A stretch of DNA of 64,000 nucleotides, taken from NCBI GenBank assembly GCA_016177845.1, contig JACOUO010000003.1, positions 273,367 to 337,366 on the forward strand, written 5' to 3'. Numbering within the stretch: position 1 is the stretch's first letter; the number at the start of each line of letters is the position of its first letter. The position numbers and the translations under genes are program-made. This stretch comes from Deltaproteobacteria bacterium. GTDB lineage: Bacteria; Desulfobacterota; GWC2-55-46. The notes below the pieces were generated by a model. The model ran no database searches and was not told the DNA's origin. It worked only from the letters and a program-made list of their open reading frames with translations. Shown piece after piece: positions 42,542-51,672 of this stretch.

Positions 42542-43039
42542 TTATTCGTCTGCTCTGGGTTTGCATTTCGAATAAATAAGAAGGGCCGCAACAAGTATCA
42601 ATACGATACCCGCGTGAACGCCAAGCTGAATTACTCCGCCTACCCATTCGGCTTCCCCCATTCCAAGCTTCATCTGCGTAAGCAAAATGCCCCTTATGCT
42701 GGCGATAACGCCTATGAAGATGAAGGGGTTGAGGGAGAAAGAATGGCGGTTTATCTGCCTCATGACCTGCCTGAAAAGCTCCATGATGATAAGCACGAAC
42801 ATGAGGTCGCTTATGATGTGCGAGATTGAATGCTGGGTGTAGAAGATGAAATCCGTTAAAGCCTCAAGCATCAGGAGGAACGCCACGCCTATGATGCCCA
42901 GAGCAACCCAGATAAGTATCACATCATCAATGATAGTGAGGAACTTGCTCACGAACGGGATGACAACGCTTCTCCTGCCCGAATCTTCGGGTTTGACCTT
43001 TATTTCCTTATCTATGTCTGACTGCAGGTTTTTATCCAT
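42542..43039 (-). CDS. PsiE-like membrane protein
   Basis: 165 residues. A charged N-terminus (about 1-30) precedes four hydrophobic helices. ELFRQVMRQINRHSFSLNPFIFIGV and ASIRGILL match the phosphate-starvation-inducible PsiE family, whose function is not established. No pho box seen. Confidence 0.82.
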   Translation of the reverse strand: MDKNLQSDIDKEIKVKPEDSGRRSVVIPFVSKFLTIIDDVILIWVALGIIGVAFLLMLEALTDFIFYTQHSISHIISDLMFVLIIMELFRQVMRQINRHSFSLNPFIFIGVIASIRGILLTQMKLGMGEAEWVGGVIQLGVHAGIVLILVAALLIYSKCKPRADE

Positions 43040-43144
43040 AAACCCCTTGAAGTATTTGATTTAGGTTAAGCGAATTTCGCTACCCAATTGTATTATGGCA
43101 CGCAAGAAAAATCAATACCGTGTTGAATATCATTGCGGAATAAA

Positions 43145-43181
43145 AAAAAGCAGATGCGCAATTTTTCCGCATCTGCTTTTT
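43145..43181. terminator. Bidirectional terminator between PsiE-like and thioredoxin-TPR genes
   Basis: AAAAAGCAGATGCG (43145-43158) pairs with CGCATCTGCTTTTT (43168-43181). Confidence 0.85.
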
Positions 43182-43202
43182 GGAACATTCAGTTGGGAGG
43201 GC

Positions 43203-43832
43203 CTAATATGCGCCGCTTCCGGCTGAACCGCCGCCGTCATATCCTATGAACGGATGCTTCCAACCTGTCCTTGACCATATGGAGCACCGCTTGGTCCAGA
43301 GGCTGTCAGGGTGAGAGGTCATCAGTATGCTGCAGACCTGGGACAGTTTGTCGCTTTCTCCGGTCAGCTTGAAGTTAGCCGCTCCGAGGAAGTATTCTGC
43401 TTCAGGGACAAGCTCTGAGTCAGGATGGTCATCGATGACCATCTCGAATTCGCGGATAGCTTCAACAAACCTCTCAAGATGGAACGCCGCAAGGCCTCTT
43501 GAGAGCGTCAACTGCGCTATGAACTCCTTGGGCGGGAGATAGCCTACCCACCTTTCGAGTTCCCTGCCCCGCTCATCGGCTATAATAAATGTAGGGGTCC
43601 AGTCAATACGATGCTCCCTGGCAAGCTCGGGTTTTTCTGCCATGTTAAACATTATCGGCGCTGTCTCGCGCTCGATGGCATTGATTACATTGTCATCATT
43701 GAATGTCTCGTTCATTGTCTTTATTGAGCTCTGGCATTCAGGGTGATAAAAGAACATCAGCAGAAGTCTTGTGCCCCCCGTAATCTCATTAACTGCATCA
43801 TTTAAATCCTTTTTCCAGTTTAAGCGGTTCAT
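43203..43832 (-). CDS. Thioredoxin-fold protein with TPR-like tail
   Basis: 209 residues. The thioredoxin-like part (about 10-115) has LMFFYHPECQSSIKTMN in the active-site place, so only one Cys is present (no CxxC), which argues against dithiol chemistry; WTPTFIIADERGRELERWVGYLP is the typical second half. The tail (about 120-180) looks like two TPR helices (GLAAFHLERFVEAIREFEMV, LVPEAEYFLGAANFKL). ATG at 43832 has GGAGGTG upstream. Role unknown. Confidence 0.82.
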   Translation of the reverse strand: MNRLNWKKDLNDAVNEITGGTRLLLMFFYHPECQSSIKTMNETFNDDNVINAIERETAPIMFNMAEKPELAREHRIDWTPTFIIADERGRELERWVGYLPPKEFIAQLTLSRGLAAFHLERFVEAIREFEMVIDDHPDSELVPEAEYFLGAANFKLTGESDKLSQVCSILMTSHPDSLWTKRCSIWSRTGWKHPFIGYDGGGSAGSGAY

Positions 43833-44010
43833 AAGGCACCTCCGTTTTAAAAAAAGCCAACAACCTTTGATTTCGTTTACATTATATCTCAATGGCATGT
43901 TCAGTCAAATTCCGTCACTATTGCAACCGGGGTATCTTCGAAGTAAAAAAGCTAATATATTCAGGTGTTTAGGTAACCAGATTTTCCTGTTAACCGGCCT
44001 GCGTTTTCCT

Positions 44011-44016
44011 TATAAT
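44011..44016 (+). promoter_or_regulatory. TATAAT -10 just before the MFS start
   Basis: TATAAT at 44011-44016 overlaps ATG 44015 and lies 7 nt before ATG 44024, so transcription may begin at the start codon (leaderless). A plausible -35 is weak. Confidence 0.3.
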
Positions 44017-45205
44017 GTGTACCATGCAGTTTAACGCCCTTCCTTACAATGTAAGGCATACATTCAAAAACGAGCTTAAGGCCGCCATGCTCGTTGGCAT
44101 CTACGGCGGAGCCCTTATACCATTTGTCGCGATAGTGGGCAGGAAGATAGGCGCAACCGACCTGCAGGTAGCCCTCCTTACCGCCGCCCCATATCTTGCG
44201 AATGCCTTTGCCCTCCTATGGACAGAGGACGTCTTTGGCAAGGGCAGGGTCTGGTATGTTGTCTGGCCGAATGTTGTAGGCAGGCTCCTTCTTTTAGGGA
44301 TGTTCTTTGCCGTAAGCCCTGTTTTCTATACGGCGATAATTTTTATTTACATGATTATCACCGCCATACCTTTCCCCTCTTATGCCTCCATAATGAAGAC
44401 CAATTACCCGGATGACATCAGGGGCAGGCTCATGGCGTACATCAGGCTCGGTAACGCCGTGTTCTGGATAACATCTTCAGCCGTAGCCGGCTGGGTACTT
44501 GAGATGAAAACCTCATATTACAGATATCTGTTCCCGGTCGCAGCGGTCTTTGGCGTATTGTCGGCTCTGCAGTTCGGCTCTGTAAAGGTCCTGAATGAAA
44601 AAAAGGAGAAGGGGAGATTTGCGGGGTTTTCGCTCTTTTCAGGCGCATTCAGGGATAAGGCATTCCTGAGATACCTTCTTGTCTATTCCCTCTTTGAGTT
44701 CGGTCTTTTGCTCTCGCTTCCTTTATATCCGTTGGCGCTGGTCGATGAGGTGCATATCTCCAATTTTGCCACAGGCCTTTTCGGCTCGATATTTTCAGGC
44801 ATGTGGCTTGCGGGCTTTTTCTTCTGGGGCCATTTCCTCGACAGGTTCTCCGCAAGGATAACCCTTGTCTCCGTATTCTCGCTCTCATGCCTGATACCGC
44901 TGTTCTATATATTAACCAAAGACATCTATATGCTTGCCGCTGTGCAGGGCATCGCCGGTTTCATGTTCTCAGCCATTGAGCTTGCCGGTTATGTGATAAT
45001 TACAAGGATGACGCACGAGGGCGAGGTGGCACGGTATGCTGCGGCAAATATAGGGTTTGGCGGCTTAAGGGGCGCGATTGCCCCGTTTTTGGGCATTGCC
45101 CTGATGCAGGCACATGGGGCCGGTTTTGTTTTTTCAATTTCACTGGCGCTTGGAATTCTCTCATGCATTGCGGGTTGGAATGTGCTAAGGCGCATTGAGG
45201 CTTGA
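44015..45205 (+). CDS. MFS transporter
   Basis: 396 residues, about 12 membrane segments; LKAAMLVGIYGGALIPFVAIVGRKIGATDL at the start and IKGRLMAYIRL-like loop in the middle are typical of the major facilitator superfamily. Substrate unknown. Start uncertain: ATG 44015 or 44024; no good ribosome site in front of either. Nothing nearby suggests the cargo. Confidence 0.85.
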   Translation: MCTMQFNALPYNVRHTFKNELKAAMLVGIYGGALIPFVAIVGRKIGATDLQVALLTAAPYLANAFALLWTEDVFGKGRVWYVVWPNVVGRLLLLGMFFAVSPVFYTAIIFIYMIITAIPFPSYASIMKTNYPDDIRGRLMAYIRLGNAVFWITSSAVAGWVLEMKTSYYRYLFPVAAVFGVLSALQFGSVKVLNEKKEKGRFAGFSLFSGAFRDKAFLRYLLVYSLFEFGLLLSLPLYPLALVDEVHISNFATGLFGSIFSGMWLAGFFFWGHFLDRFSARITLVSVFSLSCLIPLFYILTKDIYMLAAVQGIAGFMFSAIELAGYVIITRMTHEGEVARYAAANIGFGGLRGAIAPFLGIALMQAHGAGFVFSISLALGILSCIAGWNVLRRIEA

Positions 45206-45277
45206 CAATAACCGTTTCTTTATATATTTTTTTGTGAAGTTCGACATACGAATGTTAAATTATTTGGGGGTGGGGTT

Positions 45278-45733
45278 GTGAAAGAGTTGCTGTCAGCAAG
45301 CCGTTATCTTATTTTTATTCCCGTTCTGCTTTCCTTAATTGCGTCAGCAGGCGCGTTTGTCTGGGGGGCATACAGGACGATAGAAGTCCTCTATCATCTG
45401 TTCCATGCGATGTTTACAGGCACGGCAGGCGCAGTAATAGAGCTTATAGCCGTGATGGACACTTTTCTGATAGCAACAGCCCTTCTTATATTCGCCCTCG
45501 GTCTTTATGAACTCTTTATAGATGAGCTTAAGTTCCCGGAGTGGCTTGTTATTCATAACCTTCACGACCTTAAGGCAAAACTCGGCAGCGTCATCATCCT
45601 TGTCATGGCGGTTGCGTTTCTTGAACATCTTGCCACATGGTCTGACCCCTGGGGCACCTTCCTTTTTGCCGCGGCAATAACCCTTGTAAGCGGAGTCCTG
45701 ATAGCCTTCGGGTACTTCGGGGAAAAAGATTAA
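45278..45733 (+). CDS. YqhA/UPF0114 family membrane protein
   Basis: 151 residues, three or four hydrophobic helices. SASRYLIFIPVLLSLIASAGAFVWGA and FALGLYELFIDELKFPEWL match the UPF0114 (YqhA) family of unknown function. GTG start, G-rich ribosome site TGGGGGTGGGG. A terminator follows. Confidence 0.85.
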   Translation: MKELLSASRYLIFIPVLLSLIASAGAFVWGAYRTIEVLYHLFHAMFTGTAGAVIELIAVMDTFLIATALLIFALGLYELFIDELKFPEWLVIHNLHDLKAKLGSVIILVMAVAFLEHLATWSDPWGTFLFAAAITLVSGVLIAFGYFGEKD

Positions 45734-45758
45734 AAACGCCCAGGAATGGCGGGTTTTT
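45732..45758 (+). terminator. Terminator after the YqhA-like gene
   Basis: AAAAACGCC (45732-45740) and GGCGGGTTTTT (45748-45758) pair with a small bulge; T run follows. Confidence 0.75.
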
Positions 45759-45881
45759 CGGCAAATGTATTTTACTTTTGTATAGCTCGGTTTTACCTGC
45801 GCCTTAAAAAGCCCGCGACACCGGGCACCCGATTGCCGCAGTTTCTTAACCATCCATTCAATTTTGTTAACCGTCAAGAGC

Positions 45882-45909
45882 TTGACATTTTTTGGCGGGA
45901 AGATATAAT
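45882..45909 (+). promoter_or_regulatory. Strong sigma-70 promoter of the response regulator
   Basis: TTGACA (45882-45887), 16-nt spacer, TATAAT (45904-45909): both hexamers perfect. It would give a leader of about 225 nt before the ATG at 46140. I see no clear RNA element in that leader. Confidence 0.8.
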
Positions 45910-46139
45910 TTGAATAATTTCAAAAAAAGATGTATGCCAGGCTCACACACCATTAATAGTTACCACTTTTAATTTTATCTGTTTAGAAAATCCTCCGGCA
46001 AGTTGTACCTCCTCGTGACTTTTTGGAAAGCCTGTGCCTGTAAGTAACCAAAGCCGTTTCTGTGTTGTAGAGGGCGTTTCTTATGGAGTCAGTCCTGCAG
46101 ACAATCTTTACCGGTCAAACACCGCTTGGAGGTATTAAG

Positions 46140-46523
46140 ATGCTTAATCCTAAACTAAGGAGCAAGATCCTTGTCGTGGATGACGAAGAGACAATTGGCA
46201 TAGGGATGAGCGAAATACTCAAGGATGAGGGGTTTGAGGCAGGTTATGTTGTAAACGGCAAGGATGCGGTAGAGGCAGTAAGGAGGGAAGGTTATAGCCT
46301 TGTTTTTATGGATATAGTCATGCCGGGCATGAACGGGCTCGATACATTCCGCGAGATAAAAAAGGTAAAGCCAAATGCCAAGGTGATATTGTTTACCGGA
46401 TACTTCAGGGACGCCGAGGATGTCATACTTCAGGGCATCAGGGAAGGGATGATAGACGAGTTCATCAGAAAGCCATATTTTGCAGATGAAATAATCAAGT
46501 CGGCAAGAAAGTACGCTTTATGA
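46140..46523 (+). CDS. Single-domain response regulator
   Basis: 127 residues, receiver only: ILVVDDEETIG, phospho-acceptor Asp58 in FMDIVMPGMNG, Thr in LFTGY and Lys in IRKPY. ATG at 46140 has GGAGG upstream; earlier starts (46083) lack this. No kinase next to it, so the partner is elsewhere (perhaps the one at 30419). Confidence 0.9.
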   Translation: MLNPKLRSKILVVDDEETIGIGMSEILKDEGFEAGYVVNGKDAVEAVRREGYSLVFMDIVMPGMNGLDTFREIKKVKPNAKVILFTGYFRDAEDVILQGIREGMIDEFIRKPYFADEIIKSARKYAL

Positions 46524-46666
46524 CCTTTCAAATCGTTCTCAATCCGCAATTTTTCAAATAAAGCCCCGTCTTTTTAAAATCAAATTAAATAACTTTGAGC
46601 GGCTCCATGCAATTATGCTATACTTCCTTGCCCTGTAAATCAGGGGTAAAATAATCAGAAAAAGGG

Positions 46667-47734
46667 ATGGCATCAGAAGATATGGCAGTACGCGCAGTAA
46701 TACACATAGACCTTGACGCTTTTTTCGCGTCAGTTGAGATTAAGAAAAGACCGGAGCTCAGGGGCAAACCTGTTATTGTCGGAGCTGACGGCGACCCCAC
46801 GAAAAGGGGAGTCGTTTCAGCGGCATCATATGAGGCGCGCAAATCAGGCGTGCACTCAGGCATGCCTCTTAAGAAGGCTTACAAGCTTTGTCCTTCAGCG
46901 CAATTCCTGCCCGTTGATTTTGAATCATATGAAAATGAGTCCGAGGAGTTTCTGGAGATACTCAGGGATTATAGCCCTCTTGTGGAGTCATTTGGGCTTG
47001 ATGAGGCATTTATTGAAGTCATTTCAACAGGCGAGGACGCCTTGCCGAATGCGATAAAGATAGCCGGTGAGATAAGGTCGAGGATAAAAGAGGAGCTCAG
47101 GCTGCCGGTCTCCATCGGCATCTCAAGGAATAAGCTCCTTGCGAAGATGGCTTGTGACTTGAGCAAGCCAAACGGCTTTCTGGTGCTGGAAGAAAAAGAT
47201 GTGGAGAAAACCTTCAGGGAACTGCCTGTAAGGACGCTTTGGGGCATAGGGCCAAAGACAGAGAAGAGGCTTAATGACCTTGGCATAAAAACTGTCGGAG
47301 AGCTCGCCAAAGTCCCTGTGCAGCACCTTGAAAGAAACTTCGGCCTTATTATAGGAAGAACGCTTCATGAGCACGCAAGGGGAATAGATGAAAGCCCTGT
47401 GGTGCCTTTTTATGAGCCTGAATCATTGGGCAGGGAAGTTACTTTTGAGGAAGACACCAACGACATCTACATAATAAAGGAAACTATCTACGCGCTAACC
47501 GAGGATGTGACCGCAAGGCTTAAGAACTTTGATAAAAAGGCAAAGACAGTTACTATCAAGATAAGGTTCAGCGATTTCAGGACAATTACCCGTTCAGAGA
47601 CTCTGGATCAGGAAACCGATTCGCTTAATGATATATGGGTAGCGTGCTTAAGGCTTATTGAAGCAACTGATTTCCCAAAATCAGTAAGGCTTGTGGGCAT
47701 AAAGCTCTCGCACTTAAGCGGCAGGGAAGACTGA
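46667..47734 (+). CDS. dinB: DNA polymerase IV (Y-family, DinB)
   Basis: 355 residues, normal. VIHIDLDAFFASVEIKKRPELRGKPVIVG and YEARKSGVHSGMPLKKAYKLCP, then SFGLDEAFIEV hold the catalytic Asp/Glu; SIGISRNKLLAKMA and the little-finger domain follow. Error-prone synthesis past lesions. The start ATG 46667 or 46682 (AGAAG upstream of the latter). No LexA box recognised. Confidence 0.95.
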   Translation: MASEDMAVRAVIHIDLDAFFASVEIKKRPELRGKPVIVGADGDPTKRGVVSAASYEARKSGVHSGMPLKKAYKLCPSAQFLPVDFESYENESEEFLEILRDYSPLVESFGLDEAFIEVISTGEDALPNAIKIAGEIRSRIKEELRLPVSIGISRNKLLAKMACDLSKPNGFLVLEEKDVEKTFRELPVRTLWGIGPKTEKRLNDLGIKTVGELAKVPVQHLERNFGLIIGRTLHEHARGIDESPVVPFYEPESLGREVTFEEDTNDIYIIKETIYALTEDVTARLKNFDKKAKTVTIKIRFSDFRTITRSETLDQETDSLNDIWVACLRLIEATDFPKSVRLVGIKLSHLSGRED

Positions 47735-47783
47735 TTGAAGCGCCCCGCGGCAAGCCGCGGGGGTATGCGCTCGCGGCGCATAT

Positions 47784-49448
47784 TCAATCGGCGCTTTCGC
47801 CGTCGTACTCGAACTTTATCTCTCCTTCACCGGGCCAGAGCCTTATCTCAAGCTCTTTAAGCAGATCTGTCAGTGTTTCAGTCCTTAGGGCTGACAGAGC
47901 TATGGCTCCGTATCTCCTTGAAAGATTTTTCACCTCTATCGGGTCAACAAGGTCGATTTTATTGAATACGAGGAGCTTTGGTATCTCCAGAAGCCCTATC
48001 TCATCCAGAATCTTTTCTACAGTCTGTATCCTCTTCTCAAACTGCGGATTGCTTAAGTCAACCACATGGACGAGCAGGTCGGCATCCTGCATTTCTTCAA
48101 GCGTTGCTTTAAATGCCGTAAGCAGGTCTTCAGGCAAGTCCCTGATAAACCCGACTGTATCTGTAATGACTGCATCCCTTTCCTTGGGGAAGCGAAGCCT
48201 CCTGCTTGCGGTATCAAGGGTTGCGAAAAGCTTGTCCTCTACAAGGGTCTCGCTTCTTGTGAGGGCGTTAAGCAGGGTGGATTTGCCGGCATTCGTATAT
48301 CCGACTATTGAGATAATCGGGACTCCGCTTGCCGCCCTTTTTCTTCTGCGTTCAAATCTGCCGCGGCTTAAGTTCTTAAGCTCTTTTTCAAGGTGCGAAA
48401 TCCTGTCCTGAACTCGCCTCCTGTCAACCTCAAGCTTTGTCTCACCGGGGCCCCTTCCGCCTATGCCGCCCATGAGCCTTGAAAGCGAAGTGCCCTTGCC
48501 TGTAAGTTTAGGTAAAAGGTATTTCAACTGCGCAAGCTCTACCTGAACCTTACCGTCCCTTGAGTGCGCCCTTCTTGCGAATATGTCGAGAATAAGCTGC
48601 GTCCTGTCAATAACCTTGAGCTCGGTGATTGCGCCAAGTTCCCTTACCTGAGTAGGCGTGAGCTCCTGATCGAATATTAAAAGTGAAGCCTCTTTTTGCA
48701 GTGCTTTTATTATAAGCTCTTTTATCTTGCCCGTTCCCATGAGGTACTTCGGGTTTATCTTCTCAGGCCTCTGGCAGACCATATCAAGCACATCTACATT
48801 ACTTGTCCTTGCAAGCTCCTTAAGCTCCTGCAAAGACTCCATCTGCTCTTCTTTGGACTTCATGGCAACGCTTACAAGGATTGCCCTTTCCCTGTTATCC
48901 CTGACATCTTTTAAAATGGCCCTTCCCATCTCCTCTTCAAGGGAGTTGATAAAGGAGTCCATCTCAAGGTCATACCTGTGGAAAGGCATCGGCACTTCCA
49001 CTTCGTAAGTCCTGCCTTCTGAATTATAGGGGAGGAGATGCGCGCTGTACACATCAGCAGGCAGCCCGTCATCCTGCACTCCTATAGCTGTCATCAGGTC
49101 AAGGCGAAGAAGCGCAAGGTCTGTAAGGTCGTCCTGTGAAAGCGGTTCGTTCTTAAGGTGGGTGTGGATGCACCTCACTCCTCTCAAGTGCTTTTTCCCA
49201 AGCGGATAATCGCTGAGCACAGGGATGACTATCTCTCTCTCCGTGCCGATGATGGTAGAGATGATAGCGCCCTTCCTGTTTACGATTATACCGATCTGTC
49301 TTTTGATTTCCCTTGAGAGTTCCGTAAGGAATCTGGCGAGCTCGGATGTGATTACGCGTGAAGAAGGTATGCGGCGGTTATATATCCGCTCGATACTTTT
49401 GATCTGGCTCGGCTTGAGCCCAAGTAGATTGCCGTAGACCTGTGCTAT
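47784..49448 (-). CDS. hflX: Ribosome-associated GTPase HflX, apparently with a non-standard AUA start
   Basis: With a start at 49448 the protein has 554 residues. The conserved N-terminal part of long HflX proteins (YGNLLGLKPSQIKSIERIY, then ELSREIKRQIGIIVNRKGA) lies upstream of the first ATG/GTG/TTG in frame, which is a GTG at 49220. A GGAGG site is 7 nt before an in-frame ATA at 49446-49448; no standard start codon is available between there and the upstream stop. The rest is typical: GGRGPGETKLEVDRRR, G domain with GYTNAGKST and DTVGFIRDLP, NKID. HflX splits stalled ribosomes. Could also be a recent ATG-to-ATA change. Confidence 0.9.
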   Translation of the reverse strand: MAQVYGNLLGLKPSQIKSIERIYNRRIPSSRVITSELARFLTELSREIKRQIGIIVNRKGAIISTIIGTEREIVIPVLSDYPLGKKHLRGVRCIHTHLKNEPLSQDDLTDLALLRLDLMTAIGVQDDGLPADVYSAHLLPYNSEGRTYEVEVPMPFHRYDLEMDSFINSLEEEMGRAILKDVRDNRERAILVSVAMKSKEEQMESLQELKELARTSNVDVLDMVCQRPEKINPKYLMGTGKIKELIIKALQKEASLLIFDQELTPTQVRELGAITELKVIDRTQLILDIFARRAHSRDGKVQVELAQLKYLLPKLTGKGTSLSRLMGGIGGRGPGETKLEVDRRRVQDRISHLEKELKNLSRGRFERRRKRAASGVPIISIVGYTNAGKSTLLNALTRSETLVEDKLFATLDTASRRLRFPKERDAVITDTVGFIRDLPEDLLTAFKATLEEMQDADLLVHVVDLSNPQFEKRIQTVEKILDEIGLLEIPKLLVFNKIDLVDPIEVKNLSRRYGAIALSALRTETLTDLLKELEIRLWPGEGEIKFEYDGESAD

Positions 49449-49618
49449 GAAAAGACCTCCGATTTCAGATGAATTCTAAAAAATTATATCATAGAAGCAA
49501 TGAAAAACAACTGGTAATGAATCGGGTTCAAGCGAGGGAGATTCAATTGACTGGCAATCTTTTTTCTGTTAAGTATCGTTATGGATAATTGATACTTTCC
49601 CCACCCCCAGGAGGGTTC

Positions 49619-51040
49619 ATGGAAAAGAAGCACCCTATTCTGATAAACGGCAAATGGCTGGCAACTCAGGCAGAACTTCGCGTTGTAAACCCATATGACA
49701 AGAGTATAGCCGGGATTACTTATGTTGCAGGAGAAAATGAGATAGAAGAGGCGCTGGCCTCATCAAGCGCGGCCTTTGAGGTCTTAAAAAGCCTGCCTGC
49801 GTATAAAAAGTCTGAAATAATACTCAAAGTCGTCGAGGGGCTCAAGGCAAGGGGAGAAGAGCTTGCAAGGACAATAACCATCGAGTCAGGCAAGCCCATA
49901 AAGGATGCCAGAGGCGAGGTCAAAAGGGCGCAGGTGACATTCCAGCTTGCCGCTGAAGAAGCAAAAAGGCTCGAAGGCACTGTAATGCCCCTTGATATTG
50001 CCCCTGGGTCTGAAGGCAGGTTTGCCATTATCAGGAGATTTCCCGTAGGCACGGTCCTTGGGATAACCCCGTTCAATTTTCCTCTTAACCTTGTCGCCCA
50101 TAAGGTTGCCCCTGCCATGGCGTGCGGAAATCCTATAATAGTTAAGCCGGCGCCCAAGACTCCGCTTACAGCTTTACTCCTTGGAGAAATAATAACAGAG
50201 GCAGGCTGGCCCGCAGGCGGGGTGAATGTTATTCCATGCACCAATGAAGATACGCAGAAGATGCTTGAAGATGAAAGGATAAAGAACATTACCTTTACGG
50301 GGAGCGCAAAGGTCGGCTGGATGATGAAAAAGCTTGCCGGCCCAAGAAAGATAACCCTTGAGCTTGGAGGCAATGCAGGCGTTATCGTCCACGATGACGC
50401 TGATATCGAATTTGCGGCAAAGAGATGTACCGTTGGGGCATTCTCATACGCGGGACAGATATGCATCTCTGTCCAGAGGATATTTGTGAAGGAGAGCATC
50501 TTTGAAAAGTTTAAGGACATGTACCTTGAGAATTGCGGCAGGCTTAAATTCGGAGACCCTCTGGATGAATTTACCGAGATTGGCCCGATGATAGAGGAAG
50601 CTGCGGCTGAAAGGACAGAGGCCTGGGTAAAGGAGGCTGTCGCGGACGGCGCGCAAATCCTGTCAGGCGGAAAGAGAAAGGGTAATTACTTTGAGCCGAC
50701 AATACTTACGAACACAAAACCCTCGATGAGGGTCTGCGGCGAGGAGGTCTTTGCCCCTGTTGTAAGCCTTGAGCCGTATAGTGATTTTGAAGAAGCGGTA
50801 AGAGAGGTGAACAGCGGCCTTTACGGGCTTCAGGCAGGGGTATTCACAAGAGATATGGGAAGGATACTCCACGCATATGAAAAGCTCGATGTCGGGGGCG
50901 TCATTGTTAATGACATCCCTACCTACAGGGTGGATAATATGCCGTACGGCGGGATAAAGATGAGCGGCTTTGGCAGGGAAGGCATCAGGTATGCCGTTGA
51001 AGAAATGACGGAAATCAAGCTGCTGGCGCTGAAAGTTTAA
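49619..51040 (+). CDS. NAD(P)-dependent aldehyde dehydrogenase
   Basis: 473 residues, all key residues present: NFPLNL region (Asn), KPAPKTP (Lys), LELGGNAG (Glu) and the nucleophile Cys282 in GQICISVQR. Closest in type to lactaldehyde/succinate-semialdehyde/glyceraldehyde-3-P dehydrogenases; substrate unknown. ATG at 49619 directly follows CCAGGAGGGTTC; the ATG at 49589 lies before it and is less likely. Confidence 0.93.
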   Translation: MEKKHPILINGKWLATQAELRVVNPYDKSIAGITYVAGENEIEEALASSSAAFEVLKSLPAYKKSEIILKVVEGLKARGEELARTITIESGKPIKDARGEVKRAQVTFQLAAEEAKRLEGTVMPLDIAPGSEGRFAIIRRFPVGTVLGITPFNFPLNLVAHKVAPAMACGNPIIVKPAPKTPLTALLLGEIITEAGWPAGGVNVIPCTNEDTQKMLEDERIKNITFTGSAKVGWMMKKLAGPRKITLELGGNAGVIVHDDADIEFAAKRCTVGAFSYAGQICISVQRIFVKESIFEKFKDMYLENCGRLKFGDPLDEFTEIGPMIEEAAAERTEAWVKEAVADGAQILSGGKRKGNYFEPTILTNTKPSMRVCGEEVFAPVVSLEPYSDFEEAVREVNSGLYGLQAGVFTRDMGRILHAYEKLDVGGVIVNDIPTYRVDNMPYGGIKMSGFGREGIRYAVEEMTEIKLLALKV

Positions 51041-51202
51041 TGAAAAATAAAAAGTGCCGATAGATTGATCAGGAAATCACATTGAAAACGACTATTTAGA
51101 GGATTTTACCTGAAAATCAGGGCTTTTTCATGCATTGTTCTTTTTTAAAAAGAGGGTTTTAGCCGTCAAAAAAAATCTTGTCTTTTATTTTAAGCTGCGT
51201 TA

Positions 51203-51215
51203 GTATACTGTATAC
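51203..51215. promoter_or_regulatory. GTATAC-T-GTATAC palindrome upstream of the ferredoxin
   Basis: 13-bp perfect palindrome 60 nt before the ferredoxin start, overlapping a TATACT that may serve as -10. A possible operator for the ferredoxin gene (or the whole cluster). Confidence 0.35.
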
Positions 51216-51274
51216 AGAAGAAAGTAAAATACTCGCTTCTTATATAAACAAAAAAATGGAAGGTGGTGATTCTA

Positions 51275-51460
51275 TTGTCTCTTAAGATAACTGAGGATTG
51301 CGTAGCTTGCGGCGTATGTATGCCGGAGTGCCCTGTAAATGCTATCTCTGAAGGCGAGATCTATGTGATCGATCCCAATGCCTGCGTTGAGTGCAAAGGC
51401 CACTATGACTCACCGAAATGCGCAGAGGTTTGCCCGGTTGATGCTTGCGTTCCTGCCTAA
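51275..51460 (+). CDS. 2[4Fe-4S] ferredoxin
   Basis: 61 residues. CVACGVCMPECP (CX2CX2CX3C) and CVECKGHYDSPKCAEVCP (CX2CX8CX3C, as in YfhL-type ferredoxins). The TTG at 51275 is taken as start because AAGGTGGTGAT lies just before it and the product then begins MSLKITEDC as in relatives. Likely electron carrier to the HdrBC/glutamate synthase genes that follow. Confidence 0.9.
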   Translation: MSLKITEDCVACGVCMPECPVNAISEGEIYVIDPNACVECKGHYDSPKCAEVCPVDACVPA

Positions 51461-51672
51461 GTAGAATCTTTTTAATTTTCTCCGTTTTACTTTGCCAGGG
51501 CATTGACCCCCGCATAATTTATTTGTGATTCCGGCTTGTCGCATGACAGGCCGGGCACAAGGTTTCAGATATTCTTTTTAGCCGTATCTTTGGTAAGTCG
51601 GGCTATTTTGCTGTTTTTTGTACCTATATGCTTTTGAACCGTATGCTTTTGTTGAAAAAGGAATGCTGATAA

